A stretch of 13,955 nt of DNA, taken from NCBI GenBank assembly GCA_027858595.1, contig JAQICK010000120.1, forward strand, positions 1 through 13,955, written 5' to 3'. Made by a program: the position numbers and the translations under genes. Numbering within the stretch: position 1 is the first letter of the stretch; each line of letters begins with the position of its first letter. The notes below the pieces were generated by a model, which saw only the letters and a program-made list of their open reading frames with translations, searched no databases and was not told the DNA's origin. Positions 6,400 through 13,938 of the stretch are shown here, one piece after another. This stretch comes from Melioribacteraceae bacterium. Lineage in GTDB: Bacteria; Bacteroidota; Ignavibacteria; Ignavibacteriales; Melioribacteraceae.

Positions 6400-7404
6400 A
6401 TGAAAGCTTATTATGATAGTGATGCATCTTTGGATGTATTGAAAGAAAAAAAAATAGCGGTTTTAGGATTTGGAAGTCAAGGACACGCACACGCACTTAA
6501 CTTAAAAGAAAGTGGAATGAATGTAGTTGTAGGTGCTAGAAAAGATGGCACGTCTTGGAAAAAAGCAACTGACTTAGGTATGAATGTAATGGGAATTGAC
6601 GCAGCATCAAAATGGGCTGATGTTGTAATGGTTTTGCTTCCCGATCAAGATCAAAAGAAAGTTTACGACGAACAAATAGTTAACAATCTTGAAGAAGGAA
6701 ATACACTCGTATTTGCTCATGGATTTAATATCCATTACGATCAAATTATTCCAGCAAAAAACATAAATGTTATGATGGTTGCACCCAAAGGTCCTGGACA
6801 TCTAGTAAGAAGAACTTTCAGAGAAGGTAACGGAGTGCCTTGTTTAATAGCAATTCACAATGATTTTTCTGGTGATACAAAAGTGCACGCATTAGCATGG
6901 GCTAAAGGCATTGGTGGAACAAGGGCTGGAGTAATTGAGACTAGTTTTAAAAACGAAACTGAAACTGATTTATTTGGTGAACAAGCCGTCCTTTGCGGTG
7001 GTTCGGCAGAATTAATAAAAACCGGATTTGAAGTTCTTACAGAAGCTGGTTATCCAGAGGAACTTGCTTACTTTGAAGTAATGCACGAAATGAAATTAAT
7101 TGTTGACCTTTATTACGAAGGTGGTTTATCGCGAATGAATTATTCTGTTAGTGATACTGCAGAGTATGGTGGTTACGAAGTAGGTTCAACCGTTATTAAT
7201 GCAGAGTCTAAAGAAGCAATGCGACGAGCATTAAAGAGAGTTCAGGATGGTAGTTTTGCTAAGGAATTTGTTGCGGATGTAAATGGTGATAAAGCAAATA
7301 TGAATAGATACCGTAAGCTAAATAGTGAGCATCCAATAGAAAAAATTGGTGCAAAGTTGCGAGGAATGATGAGCTGGGTAAAAAACCAAAATGATGAGGA
7401 CTAA
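6400..7404 (+). CDS. ilvC: Ketol-acid reductoisomerase IlvC (class I)
   Basis: This 334-residue enzyme isomerises and reduces acetolactate or acetohydroxybutyrate to the 2,3-dihydroxy acids used by IlvD, with Mg2+ and NAD(P)H. The Rossmann motif GFGSQGHAHA is at 23-32. The cofactor loop VGARKDGTSWKKA, with Arg 47 and Ser 52, resembles the NADPH-binding class I type. Catalytic and metal residues are H107 (FAHGFNIH), D190 and E194 (ETDLFGEQ), E226 and E230 (FEVMHEMKLIVDL) and S251 (NYSVSDTAEYG). The length and the single C-terminal knotted domain are those of class I enzymes; the extended E. coli class II form is about 490. AAGGAAG upstream of the ATG supports the start. It sits two bases after ilvN and three before leuB, clearly in one transcript. 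Confidence 0.98.
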   Translation: MKAYYDSDASLDVLKEKKIAVLGFGSQGHAHALNLKESGMNVVVGARKDGTSWKKATDLGMNVMGIDAASKWADVVMVLLPDQDQKKVYDEQIVNNLEEGNTLVFAHGFNIHYDQIIPAKNINVMMVAPKGPGHLVRRTFREGNGVPCLIAIHNDFSGDTKVHALAWAKGIGGTRAGVIETSFKNETETDLFGEQAVLCGGSAELIKTGFEVLTEAGYPEELAYFEVMHEMKLIVDLYYEGGLSRMNYSVSDTAEYGGYEVGSTVINAESKEAMRRALKRVQDGSFAKEFVADVNGDKANMNRYRKLNSEHPIEKIGAKLRGMMSWVKNQNDED

Positions 7405-7407
7405 TTA

Positions 7408-8475
7408 ATGAAGAAGAAAGTTACTCTTTTGCCTGGCGATGGTATTGGAACAGAAGTAATGAACGCAGCAGTTAAACTAATGCACCACGTAGCTTCAAAA
7501 TATGATTTAAAAATTGAAACTACCGAAAGTTTAATGGGTGGATGTTCTTACGATGCACATGGAACTCCGTTAACCGATGAAACTATTCAACTTTGCTTTG
7601 AATCGGATGCTGTTCTGCTTGGAGCTGTGGGTGGATATAAATGGGAAGATCTTGAGCATCATCTCAAACCAGAAGCAGCTTTGTTGAAACTTAGAAAATC
7701 GTTGGGCTTGTTTACAAACATCCGACCAGCAAAGGTTTATCCTTCATTTGTAAATTCTTCTTCGCTTAAAGATAGTGTAATAAGAGGAACTGATTTTGTC
7801 GTGTTTCGAGAATTAACTGGTGGAATTTACTTTGGTGAACCACGTGGTTATGATGAGAATAAAGGCTTCAATACTATGGTTTACGAGAAACATGAAGTTG
7901 AGCGAATTGCACATCAAGCTTTTAAGGTTGCTCAACAACGGAAGAAGGTTTTAACTTCTGTTGACAAGGCAAATGTTCTTGAGGTTTCTCAATTCTGGAG
8001 AAAAACGGTTAAAGAAGTAAGTAAAGATTATCCCGATGTTGAAGTAATTAATATGTATGTAGATAACACCGCAATGCAAGTTGTGCGAGACCCAAAACAG
8101 TTTGATGTAATTGTAACATCAAATTTATTTGGAGATATAATTAGTGACATTGCTGGAATGATCACTGGTAGCTTGGGTATGCTTCCATCAGCAAGCCTTG
8201 GTGAAAAATATGCACTCTACGAACCAGTTCATGGAAGTGCTCCAGATATTGCTGGACAAAAGAAAGCAAATCCTATTGCGATGATTGCATCTGTTGGAAT
8301 GATGTTCGATTTGTCTTTTGGCTTACAAGATGCTGCAATTAAAATTGACAAAGCAATTGAGATTACATTAGATCAAGGATACAGAACTGCTGATATAAAT
8401 CTTGATAATGGCAACGTTGTTTCTACCGATACAATGGCAGAGAAGATTATTGAAAACTTTGACAAAATTTTATAA
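7408..8475 (+). CDS. leuB: 3-isopropylmalate dehydrogenase LeuB
   Basis: This 355-residue NAD-dependent dehydrogenase oxidises and decarboxylates 3-isopropylmalate to 4-methyl-2-oxopentanoate. In the citramalate route it would also convert 3-methylmalate to 2-oxobutyrate. Motifs are LLPGDGIGTEV at the N-terminus, the LeuB-type substrate helix ALLKLRKSLGLFTNIRP, the catalytic Tyr in RELTGGIYFGEPRG and the catalytic Lys in VDKANVLEVSQFWR. The metal aspartates lie in SNLFGDIISDIAG, and the NAD loop is YEPVHGSAPDIAGQKKANP. The LLxLRxxLxLxxNIRP helix separates it from isocitrate and tartrate dehydrogenases. The start ATG follows the ilvC stop by three bases, with GATGAGGA just upstream. Placement of leuB before leuA, rather than after leuCD, differs from the common leuABCD order. 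Confidence 0.97.
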   Translation: MKKKVTLLPGDGIGTEVMNAAVKLMHHVASKYDLKIETTESLMGGCSYDAHGTPLTDETIQLCFESDAVLLGAVGGYKWEDLEHHLKPEAALLKLRKSLGLFTNIRPAKVYPSFVNSSSLKDSVIRGTDFVVFRELTGGIYFGEPRGYDENKGFNTMVYEKHEVERIAHQAFKVAQQRKKVLTSVDKANVLEVSQFWRKTVKEVSKDYPDVEVINMYVDNTAMQVVRDPKQFDVIVTSNLFGDIISDIAGMITGSLGMLPSASLGEKYALYEPVHGSAPDIAGQKKANPIAMIASVGMMFDLSFGLQDAAIKIDKAIEITLDQGYRTADINLDNGNVVSTDTMAEKIIENFDKIL

Positions 8476-8519
8476 TAAAAAATAGGGAAGTGTCAATTGC
8501 ACTTTAGATTGGTGAAGTT

Positions 8520-10097
8520 ATGAAGAATCAATTAATAATATTTGATACAACATTGCGAGATGGTGAACAATCACCGGGAGCATCATTAAGTGTTTCTGAA
8601 AAAGTTGAAATAGCTAAACAACTTGAGAAATTAAATGTTGATGTAATCGAGGCTGGATTTCCTGTCTCATCACCTGAACAATTTGATGCAGTTGAAAGAA
8701 TTGCAAATGAAGTTGGTGTAACTGTTGCTGGCCTTGCTCGTGCAAAAGAGATTGATATTAAATCTGCTTATGATGCAATTAAGAATGGTGAGAAAAAAAG
8801 GATTCACACTTTCTCCAGCACATCGGATTATCATATACTCGGAAAGTTTGGCGATGATAGATATGGTAAAACTCTTGCAGATAAAAGAGAAACAATATTA
8901 AAGATGTCTTACGACATGGTTAAATATGCAAAAACATTTGTTGACGATGTTGAATTCTCTGCCGAAGATGCTGGTCGAACAGATATGAATTACCTTGTTG
9001 AAGTTATTGAGGCTGCAATTGAAGCGGGTGCAACAACTATTAATATTCCGGATACAACTGGTTATACAATGCCAAAAGAGTTTGGCGAGAAGATAGCTTA
9101 TTTAAAAGCTAAAGTTAAGAATATTGAAGATGCAATAATTAGTGTTCACTGTCATAACGATCTTGGTCTTGCTGTTGCAAACTCTATTGCTGGAATTGAA
9201 AATGGAGCTCGTCAAGTTGAAGTTACTGTAAATGGAATTGGTGAGCGTGCTGGCAATGCATCATTAGAAGAAATTGTAATGGCATTAAAAGTGCGTAAGG
9301 ATATTTTTGATATTGAAAGTAAAATTGAAACTACCGAAATTATTAATACTTCAAAATTAGTTTCTGGATATACTGGAATTATTATCCAACCAAATAAAGC
9401 TATTGTTGGTGAAAATGCATTTGCTCACGAATCTGGAATTCATCAAGATGGAATGTTAAAAAACCGTGAAACATATGAAATAATGACTCCAGAATCTGTT
9501 GGAGTTCAGAAAACAAAAATTGTTTTAGGAAGACATTCTGGAAGACATGGATTAAAAGCCCGATTGGATGAACTTGGATATCCAATGACTACAGAAGAGT
9601 TAAAGAAAATTTATAAGTTATTCACAAACTTAGCAGATAAGAAAAAAGAAGTATATGATGATGACTTACGCATTCTTATGGGCGACACCAAAAAAACAAC
9701 TGAATCAATTTATGATTTGAAGTATATGCACGTATTTGCTGGTTCATCTACTATTCCAACTGCTACTGTTAGAATAAAAGCAGATGGAAAGATTATGGAA
9801 GATTCCTCAACTGGTGATGGACCAGTGGACGCTTTGTTTAACGCTATTGATAGGGCACTTAATAAAAAACCAACTGTAGAGTCGTATCGCGTTCGTTCTG
9901 TAACTGCAGGAAGAGAAGCTCTAGGTGAAGTTGCAGTAAGAATTAGAAAGGATGGTCGCTCTTATACTGGTGTTGGTGTATCTACTGATATTATTGAAGC
10001 AAGTGGAAAAGCTTACATTCAAGCTATCAATAAAAAAGAGCGCTATGAGAGAAGAGTTAAACTTCAAGATGAAGAAGTTATTAAAGTTGAGATTTAA
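8520..10097 (+). CDS. leuA: 2-isopropylmalate synthase LeuA
   Basis: This 525-residue enzyme condenses 2-oxoisovalerate with acetyl-CoA, the committed step of leucine synthesis. The catalytic TIM barrel carries FDTTLRDGEQSPG (8-20), EAGFPVSSPEQF (44-55), H210 and H212 of HCHNDLG (divalent metal ligands) and NGIGERAGNASLEE (238-251). AHESGIHQDGM in the linker subdomain supplies the catalytic His/Glu region. The C-terminal part, with SSTIPTATVRI, GDGPVDALFNAI and YTGVGVSTDIIEAS, is the LeuA allosteric domain through which leucine normally inhibits. The length of about 515-525 and the QSPG tetrad distinguish it from the downstream paralogue CimA. GGTGAAG precedes the ATG. The 44-base gap after leuB holds only a weak inverted pair AAGTG/CACTT. 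leuC begins 12 bases downstream. Confidence 0.97.
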   Translation: MKNQLIIFDTTLRDGEQSPGASLSVSEKVEIAKQLEKLNVDVIEAGFPVSSPEQFDAVERIANEVGVTVAGLARAKEIDIKSAYDAIKNGEKKRIHTFSSTSDYHILGKFGDDRYGKTLADKRETILKMSYDMVKYAKTFVDDVEFSAEDAGRTDMNYLVEVIEAAIEAGATTINIPDTTGYTMPKEFGEKIAYLKAKVKNIEDAIISVHCHNDLGLAVANSIAGIENGARQVEVTVNGIGERAGNASLEEIVMALKVRKDIFDIESKIETTEIINTSKLVSGYTGIIIQPNKAIVGENAFAHESGIHQDGMLKNRETYEIMTPESVGVQKTKIVLGRHSGRHGLKARLDELGYPMTTEELKKIYKLFTNLADKKKEVYDDDLRILMGDTKKTTESIYDLKYMHVFAGSSTIPTATVRIKADGKIMEDSSTGDGPVDALFNAIDRALNKKPTVESYRVRSVTAGREALGEVAVRIRKDGRSYTGVGVSTDIIEASGKAYIQAINKKERYERRVKLQDEEVIKVEI

Positions 10098-10109
10098 GGA
10101 GAGAAATAG

Positions 10110-11405
10110 ATGGGAATGACAATTACTGAAAAGATTCTCGCAAAATCAGCACGTAAAGAAACTGTAAAACCTGGTGATAATATTTGGCTTAATGTTGATG
10201 TGCTTATGACGCATGATGTTTGCGGTCCACCAACAATTGCAATTTGGAAAAAGGAATTTGGGAAAGAAGCAAAAATTTGGGATAAAGACAAACTTGTTAT
10301 ATTCCCAGATCATTATATTTTTACTGCAAACAAACATGCAAACAGAAATGTTGATATACTCAGAGACTTTGCTGAGGAATATAATGTTGATAATTATTAC
10401 GATGTTGGAACTGCCCGTTACAAAGGGGTTTGCCACATTGCTCTTGCAGAAGAAGGATATAATATACCAGGAACTGTTTTAATTGGAACTGATTCGCATA
10501 CATGCACTTCAGGTGCTTTTGGAATGTTTTCTACAGGAGTTGGAAATACAGATGCAGCGTTTATTCTAGGAACAGGAAAAATATGGGAAAAAGTTCCAGA
10601 GACAATGAAATTCACTTTTAATGGTAAAATGCCAAATTACTTGACTGCAAAGGATTTAATACTTCAGATACTGGGAGATATCACTACCGATGGTGCAACA
10701 TATCGTGCAATGGAGTTTGATGGTGAAGCTGTATTTTCGCTATCAATGAATGAAAGAATGACTTTGTGCAATATGGCAATTGAAGGTGGCGGAATGAATG
10801 GTATTATTCCAGTTGATGAAGTTACTGAAAAATATATTGCAGAAAGAAGTGATAAAACATTTGATAAATTCTATAGCGATGATGATGCAATCTATCACAG
10901 TAAATATGAATACAATGTTGAAGACCTAGTTCCAATGGTTGCAAAACCTCATAGTCCAGATAATAAAGCTACAGTTCGCGAAGTTGAAGGAACTCCAATT
11001 ACAAAAGCCTATATAGGTTCTTGCACTGGTGGGAAGATTTCCGATTTCCGATTTGCAGCTAAAATACTTCAAGGTAAAAAAGTTGCTGTTACTACATTTG
11101 TTGTTCCAGCAAGCACAGAAGTTGCAAAACAATTATCAACTGAAATGTATAATGGTCAATCGCTGTTAGAAATATTTAAAAGTACTGGAGCTATAATTGC
11201 ACAATCGTCTTGTGCTGCTTGTCTTGGAGGTCCTGATGATACTATTGGAAGAACAGTTGGGAAAGATGTAACAATCTCAACAACAAACAGAAATTTCCCA
11301 GGTAGAATGGGAAGTAAAGAAGCTGATGTTTATTTAGCATCGCCACTTACTGTTGCGGCTTCTGCGGTTAAAGGTGTAATTACTGACCCAAGAGATGTGA
11401 TGTAA
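10110..11405 (+). CDS. leuC: 3-isopropylmalate dehydratase large subunit LeuC
   Basis: This 431-residue aconitase-family subunit works with LeuD to isomerise 2- to 3-isopropylmalate, and probably citramalate to 3-methylmalate here. The [4Fe-4S] ligands are Cys 305 in YIGSCTGGK and Cys 368 and Cys 371 in SSCAACLGGP. GTDSHTCTSGAFG (126-138) and TTNRNFPGRMGS (391-402) are the other aconitase signatures. The length of about 430 and an N-terminal TITEKILAK put it in the LeuC2/homoaconitase-like group, not the 465-residue E. coli type. GSCTGGK instead of the usual GSCTNGR recalls plant isopropylmalate isomerase large subunits. A good ribosome site, GGAGAG, lies eight bases before the ATG at 10110. 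The next in-frame ATG, at 10116, would be less well spaced. The gap to leuD holds a palindromic repeat. Confidence 0.96.
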   Translation: MGMTITEKILAKSARKETVKPGDNIWLNVDVLMTHDVCGPPTIAIWKKEFGKEAKIWDKDKLVIFPDHYIFTANKHANRNVDILRDFAEEYNVDNYYDVGTARYKGVCHIALAEEGYNIPGTVLIGTDSHTCTSGAFGMFSTGVGNTDAAFILGTGKIWEKVPETMKFTFNGKMPNYLTAKDLILQILGDITTDGATYRAMEFDGEAVFSLSMNERMTLCNMAIEGGGMNGIIPVDEVTEKYIAERSDKTFDKFYSDDDAIYHSKYEYNVEDLVPMVAKPHSPDNKATVREVEGTPITKAYIGSCTGGKISDFRFAAKILQGKKVAVTTFVVPASTEVAKQLSTEMYNGQSLLEIFKSTGAIIAQSSCAACLGGPDDTIGRTVGKDVTISTTNRNFPGRMGSKEADVYLASPLTVAASAVKGVITDPRDVM

Positions 11406-11418
11406 TATTTAATAGAAC

Positions 11419-11493
11419 TGTCATTCCCGCACGATTTAAGCGGGAATCTTTTCAAAATATATAGATTCCCGATAGAGACATTCGGGAATGACA
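11419..11493. repeat. 75-bp palindromic intergenic repeat, copy 2 (leuC-leuD gap)
   Basis: The inverted ends are TGTCATTCCCG (11419-11429) and CGGGAATGACA (11483-11493). Inside are two hairpins, each an 8-bp stem with a 9-base loop: ATTCCCGC (11423-11430) with GCGGGAAT (11440-11447), and ATTCCCGA (11465-11472) with TCGGGAAT (11482-11489). The inner arms CGGGAATCT (11441-11449) and AGATTCCCG (11463-11471) can pair too, so one long cruciform is an alternative. CTTTTC after the first hairpin gives it a weak terminator look on the plus strand. The plan resembles a bacterial interspersed (REP/BIME-like) or MITE-like element. It matches the copies at 405-479 and 12117-12189. Confidence 0.88.
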
Positions 11494-11536
11494 CTTGAAA
11501 ATAGAAAATTTAATTAAATAGAAATACGGAATTAAA

Positions 11537-12097
11537 ATGGAAAATATAATTGTTGGCAAAGCCTTTGTTTTAGGAGATAATATTGATACTGATCAAATTA
11601 TTCCTGCCGAACACCTTGTATATAGTATGGATGATGAAAGTGAAGCTAAAATGTATGGCAAGTTTGCACTTTCGAGTGTTCCACAAGAAAAATCTGGTTT
11701 ACCACTTGGGAATATTCCTTTTGTAGCTGATGGAGAGTTAGTTTCAGAGTATCAAATAATTATTAGTGGTTCAAATTACGGTTGTGGTTCTTCTCGGGAA
11801 CATGCCCCATATGCTCTTATGAAAGCTGGTGCAAAAATTATTGTTGCAGAATCCTACGCAAGAATATTTTATCGTAATTCTGTCGATGGTGGATTTGTTG
11901 TTCCTTATGAATGCAATGAAAAATTAAACGATAAAATCAAAACTGGTGATGAAGTTAAGGTTGATATTGAAAATAATACCATTACTAATATTACGGCAAA
12001 TGAAACATATTCACTTAATCCACTTGGTGATGTATTACCAATTGTTTCTGCTGGCGGACTTTTTGAATACGCAAGAAAAACTGGGATGATTGAATAA
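11537..12097 (+). CDS. leuD: 3-isopropylmalate dehydratase small subunit LeuD
   Basis: This 186-residue swivel-domain subunit completes the LeuCD isomerase and carries part of the substrate pocket. Motifs are GDNIDTDQIIPAEHL (13-27), the substrate-recognition loop YGCGSSREHAPYAL (81-94) and VAESYARIFYRNSVDGGF (103-120). The C-terminus LNPLGDVLPIVSAGGLFEYARKTGM closes the swivel domain. SREHAPYAL with IFYRNSV resembles plant and archaeal-type small subunits, matching the LeuC type next to it. The ribosome site is weak (ACGGA about eight bases before the ATG). Unlike most leuCD pairs, which nearly touch, it is separated from leuC by 131 bases that include a palindromic repeat. Confidence 0.96.
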   Translation: MENIIVGKAFVLGDNIDTDQIIPAEHLVYSMDDESEAKMYGKFALSSVPQEKSGLPLGNIPFVADGELVSEYQIIISGSNYGCGSSREHAPYALMKAGAKIIVAESYARIFYRNSVDGGFVVPYECNEKLNDKIKTGDEVKVDIENNTITNITANETYSLNPLGDVLPIVSAGGLFEYARKTGMIE

Positions 12098-12116
12098 CGA
12101 AACATAAAAAAACGCA

Positions 12117-12189
12117 TGTCATTCCGGCAATTTCTTAGCCGGGATCTCATAATGTAGAAGATTCCCGATAAAAACATTCGGGAATGACA
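12117..12189. repeat. 73-bp palindromic intergenic repeat, copy 3 (leuD-cimA gap)
   Basis: The ends are TGTCATTCC (12117-12125) and GGAATGACA (12181-12189), perfect inverted repeats. Hairpin 1 pairs ATTCCGGC (12121-12128) with GCCGGGAT (12138-12145), with one wobble. Hairpin 2 pairs ATTCCCGA (12161-12168) with TCGGGAAT (12178-12185). Both loops are nine bases, as in copy 2. The GGC/GCC change in hairpin 1 is matched on both arms (CCCGC/GCGGG in copy 2 versus CCGGC/GCCGG here), a compensatory substitution that supports selection on, or origin by, a paired structure. It starts 19 bases after the leuD stop. Confidence 0.88.
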
Positions 12190-12224
12190 ATACATATTAT
12201 ATAAATATTTGAATTGACAAAAGC

Positions 12225-13793
12225 ATGAACAAAATGAAAAAAATAGAATTATTCGATACTACGCTACGTGATGGAACTCAAGGTGAGGGTGTAAATATAT
12301 CAATCCACGATAAATTGGAAATCACGAAAAGATTAGACCAATTTGGAATTGATGTAATTGAAGGTGGTTGGCCAGGCAGTAATCCTAAAGATGAAGAATA
12401 CTTTGAAAGAGTTCAGAATCTAGAACTTAATAAATCAAAAAATTGTGCATTTGGTTCAACCGCAAGATATCCTGATAGAATAGAAACTGACAATAATTTA
12501 CAAAAACTTGTTGCTTCTAAAGCTCCAATAATTACAATATTTGGTAAAACATGGAGATTCCATTCAGAGAAAACACTTGGTTTAACAGATGAACAAAATG
12601 AAGAGTTAATTTATAAATCTGTAAAATTCCTTGTGGATAGTGGACGTAGGGTGATTTTCGATGCAGAGCATTTTTATGATGGCTATAAAGACGATTCACA
12701 ATTTGCAATTACTATGTGCAAAGCTGCAGTTAAAGGTGGAGCAGATACGGTAGTTTTGTGTGGCACAAATGGTGGCACACTTCCTCAAGAAGTATTTGAT
12801 ATTACAGAAGAAATAGTTAAACAATTAGATACTACAATTGGAATTCATGCACACAACGATAGTGGAATGGCTGCTGCAAATACAATTGCTGCTGTTCAAG
12901 CCGGTGCTACTCATGTTCAAGGAACAATGAACGGAGTAGGGGAACGATGCGGTAATGCTAATCTCTGCACAATTATTCCAAACTTAATATTAAAAATGGA
13001 TAGGGAAACTGTTACAGAATTAGATTTAACAAACTTAACTTCACTTTCTTATTTTGTTTTTGAAATGATGAATGTAGCACCTAACACACGTGCACCTTAC
13101 GTTGGTAAATCTGCCTTTGCTCATAAAGGTGGAATTCATGTAAGTTCGGTGCTTAAAGATAGTAGAATGTATGAACATCTTGATCCTGCACTTGTTGGAA
13201 ATAGACAACGCGTTATTGTTTCCGATTTATCAGGACAAAGTAACATTAGATATAAAGCAGAAAAACTTGGAATTGTTTTACCAGACGACAAAGAATTTAA
13301 TAAAAAGTTTGTCCATTTTCTTAAAGACCTTGAATACAAAGGCTTTCAGTTTGATGGAGCTGAAGCTTCATTCGAAATGTTACTACGGAATGAACTCAAT
13401 GAGTTAAAAACATTTTTTAATGTAACATATGCAAAAGTAAATGTAATGTTCGACGACAAAGGAGCGGAATACTCCGAAGCAGTTCTTAAAGTTGAAGTTG
13501 AAGGTGAAACTGAACACATAGCTGCCGATGGACAAGGACCAGTGAATGCACTTGATAAAGCTCTTCACAAAGCACTTAGAATCTTTTATCCAGAGTTGGA
13601 TGATGTTCACTTGATTGATTACAAAGTACGTGTGCTTGGCGAAGGAGATGGAACTTCTGCAAAAGTTCGCGTTTTAATTGAATCTGGCGACAACAAAAAT
13701 ACTTGGTCAACCGTTGGTGTTTCCGAAAATATTATCCAAGCATCACTGCAAGCCTTAACTGATAGTATTAACTACAAGCTATTTAAAAGCTAG
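12225..13793 (+). CDS. cimA: Citramalate synthase CimA
   Basis: This 522-residue enzyme condenses pyruvate with acetyl-CoA to (R)-citramalate, entry to the threonine-independent route to 2-oxobutyrate and isoleucine. The HMGL-like TIM barrel has LFDTTLRDGTQGEGVNIS (9-26), where QGEG replaces LeuA's QSPG. It also has EGGWPGSNPKD (46-56), the family-typical substrate region around FGSTARYP (76-83), metal ligands H208 and H210 in HAHNDSGMAAANT, and GVGERCGNANL. FAHKGGIHVSS follows, and a C-terminal LeuA-like regulatory domain contains GQGPVNALDKAL. GGWP, HAHNDSG and AHKGGIHVS are the pattern I know for the long CimA family (TIGR00977) rather than LeuA or homocitrate synthase. The start could be the ATG at 12225 or, three codons on, at 12234; neither has a clear ribosome site. 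Its place after leuD fits shared use of LeuCD and LeuB. It is probably inhibited by isoleucine, by family analogy. Confidence 0.93.
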   Translation: MNKMKKIELFDTTLRDGTQGEGVNISIHDKLEITKRLDQFGIDVIEGGWPGSNPKDEEYFERVQNLELNKSKNCAFGSTARYPDRIETDNNLQKLVASKAPIITIFGKTWRFHSEKTLGLTDEQNEELIYKSVKFLVDSGRRVIFDAEHFYDGYKDDSQFAITMCKAAVKGGADTVVLCGTNGGTLPQEVFDITEEIVKQLDTTIGIHAHNDSGMAAANTIAAVQAGATHVQGTMNGVGERCGNANLCTIIPNLILKMDRETVTELDLTNLTSLSYFVFEMMNVAPNTRAPYVGKSAFAHKGGIHVSSVLKDSRMYEHLDPALVGNRQRVIVSDLSGQSNIRYKAEKLGIVLPDDKEFNKKFVHFLKDLEYKGFQFDGAEASFEMLLRNELNELKTFFNVTYAKVNVMFDDKGAEYSEAVLKVEVEGETEHIAADGQGPVNALDKALHKALRIFYPELDDVHLIDYKVRVLGEGDGTSAKVRVLIESGDNKNTWSTVGVSENIIQASLQALTDSINYKLFKS

Positions 13794-13857
13794 TTGTCTA
13801 TTGTTCTTCTTTATAAGTGGCATACTTAAAAGTGATATATGTCGGTAAATTAAGAAA

Positions 13858-13938
13858 CGGTCTCACATTCTTTAATTAGTTAGCACCTTATATTAGTAAG
13901 GTGGAAAAATGAACTTCTAAAAAGAAAGGAGACCGCAG
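13858..13938 (+). promoter_or_regulatory. Structured 5' leader with buried Shine-Dalgarno before the next gene (unassigned)
   Basis: The outer stem CGGTCTC (13858-13864) pairs perfectly with GAGACCG (13929-13935). After a small internal loop, TTCTTT (13868-13873) pairs with AAAGAA (13921-13926). Then TTAG (13876-13879) can pair with CTAA (13917-13920). An inner hairpin, CACCTTA (13884-13890) with TAAGGTG (13897-13903), closes a six-base loop. The Shine-Dalgarno AAAGGAG (13925-13931) lies within the 3' arms, seven bases before the ATG at 13939, so the fold would block translation. A three-codon ORF (MNF, 13909-13920) with AGGTGG upstream sits inside. I do not recognise a known riboswitch or ribosomal-protein leader. 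The 64 bases between cimA and 13858 show no convincing promoter or terminator. Confidence 0.45.

Noticed and set aside
8476..8519. Small inverted pair AAGTG/CACTT between leuB and leuA as a terminator or operator
   Set aside because: The stem is only five pairs around a seven-base loop with no T-run, and the gap is short within an evident operon. It is expected by chance in AT-rich DNA.
13765..13830. Operon terminator after cimA
   Set aside because: The candidate stems (AACTA/TAGTT with GCT/AGC, and TAAGT/ACTTA) are short or bulged and are not followed by a T-run. I could not support a terminator.
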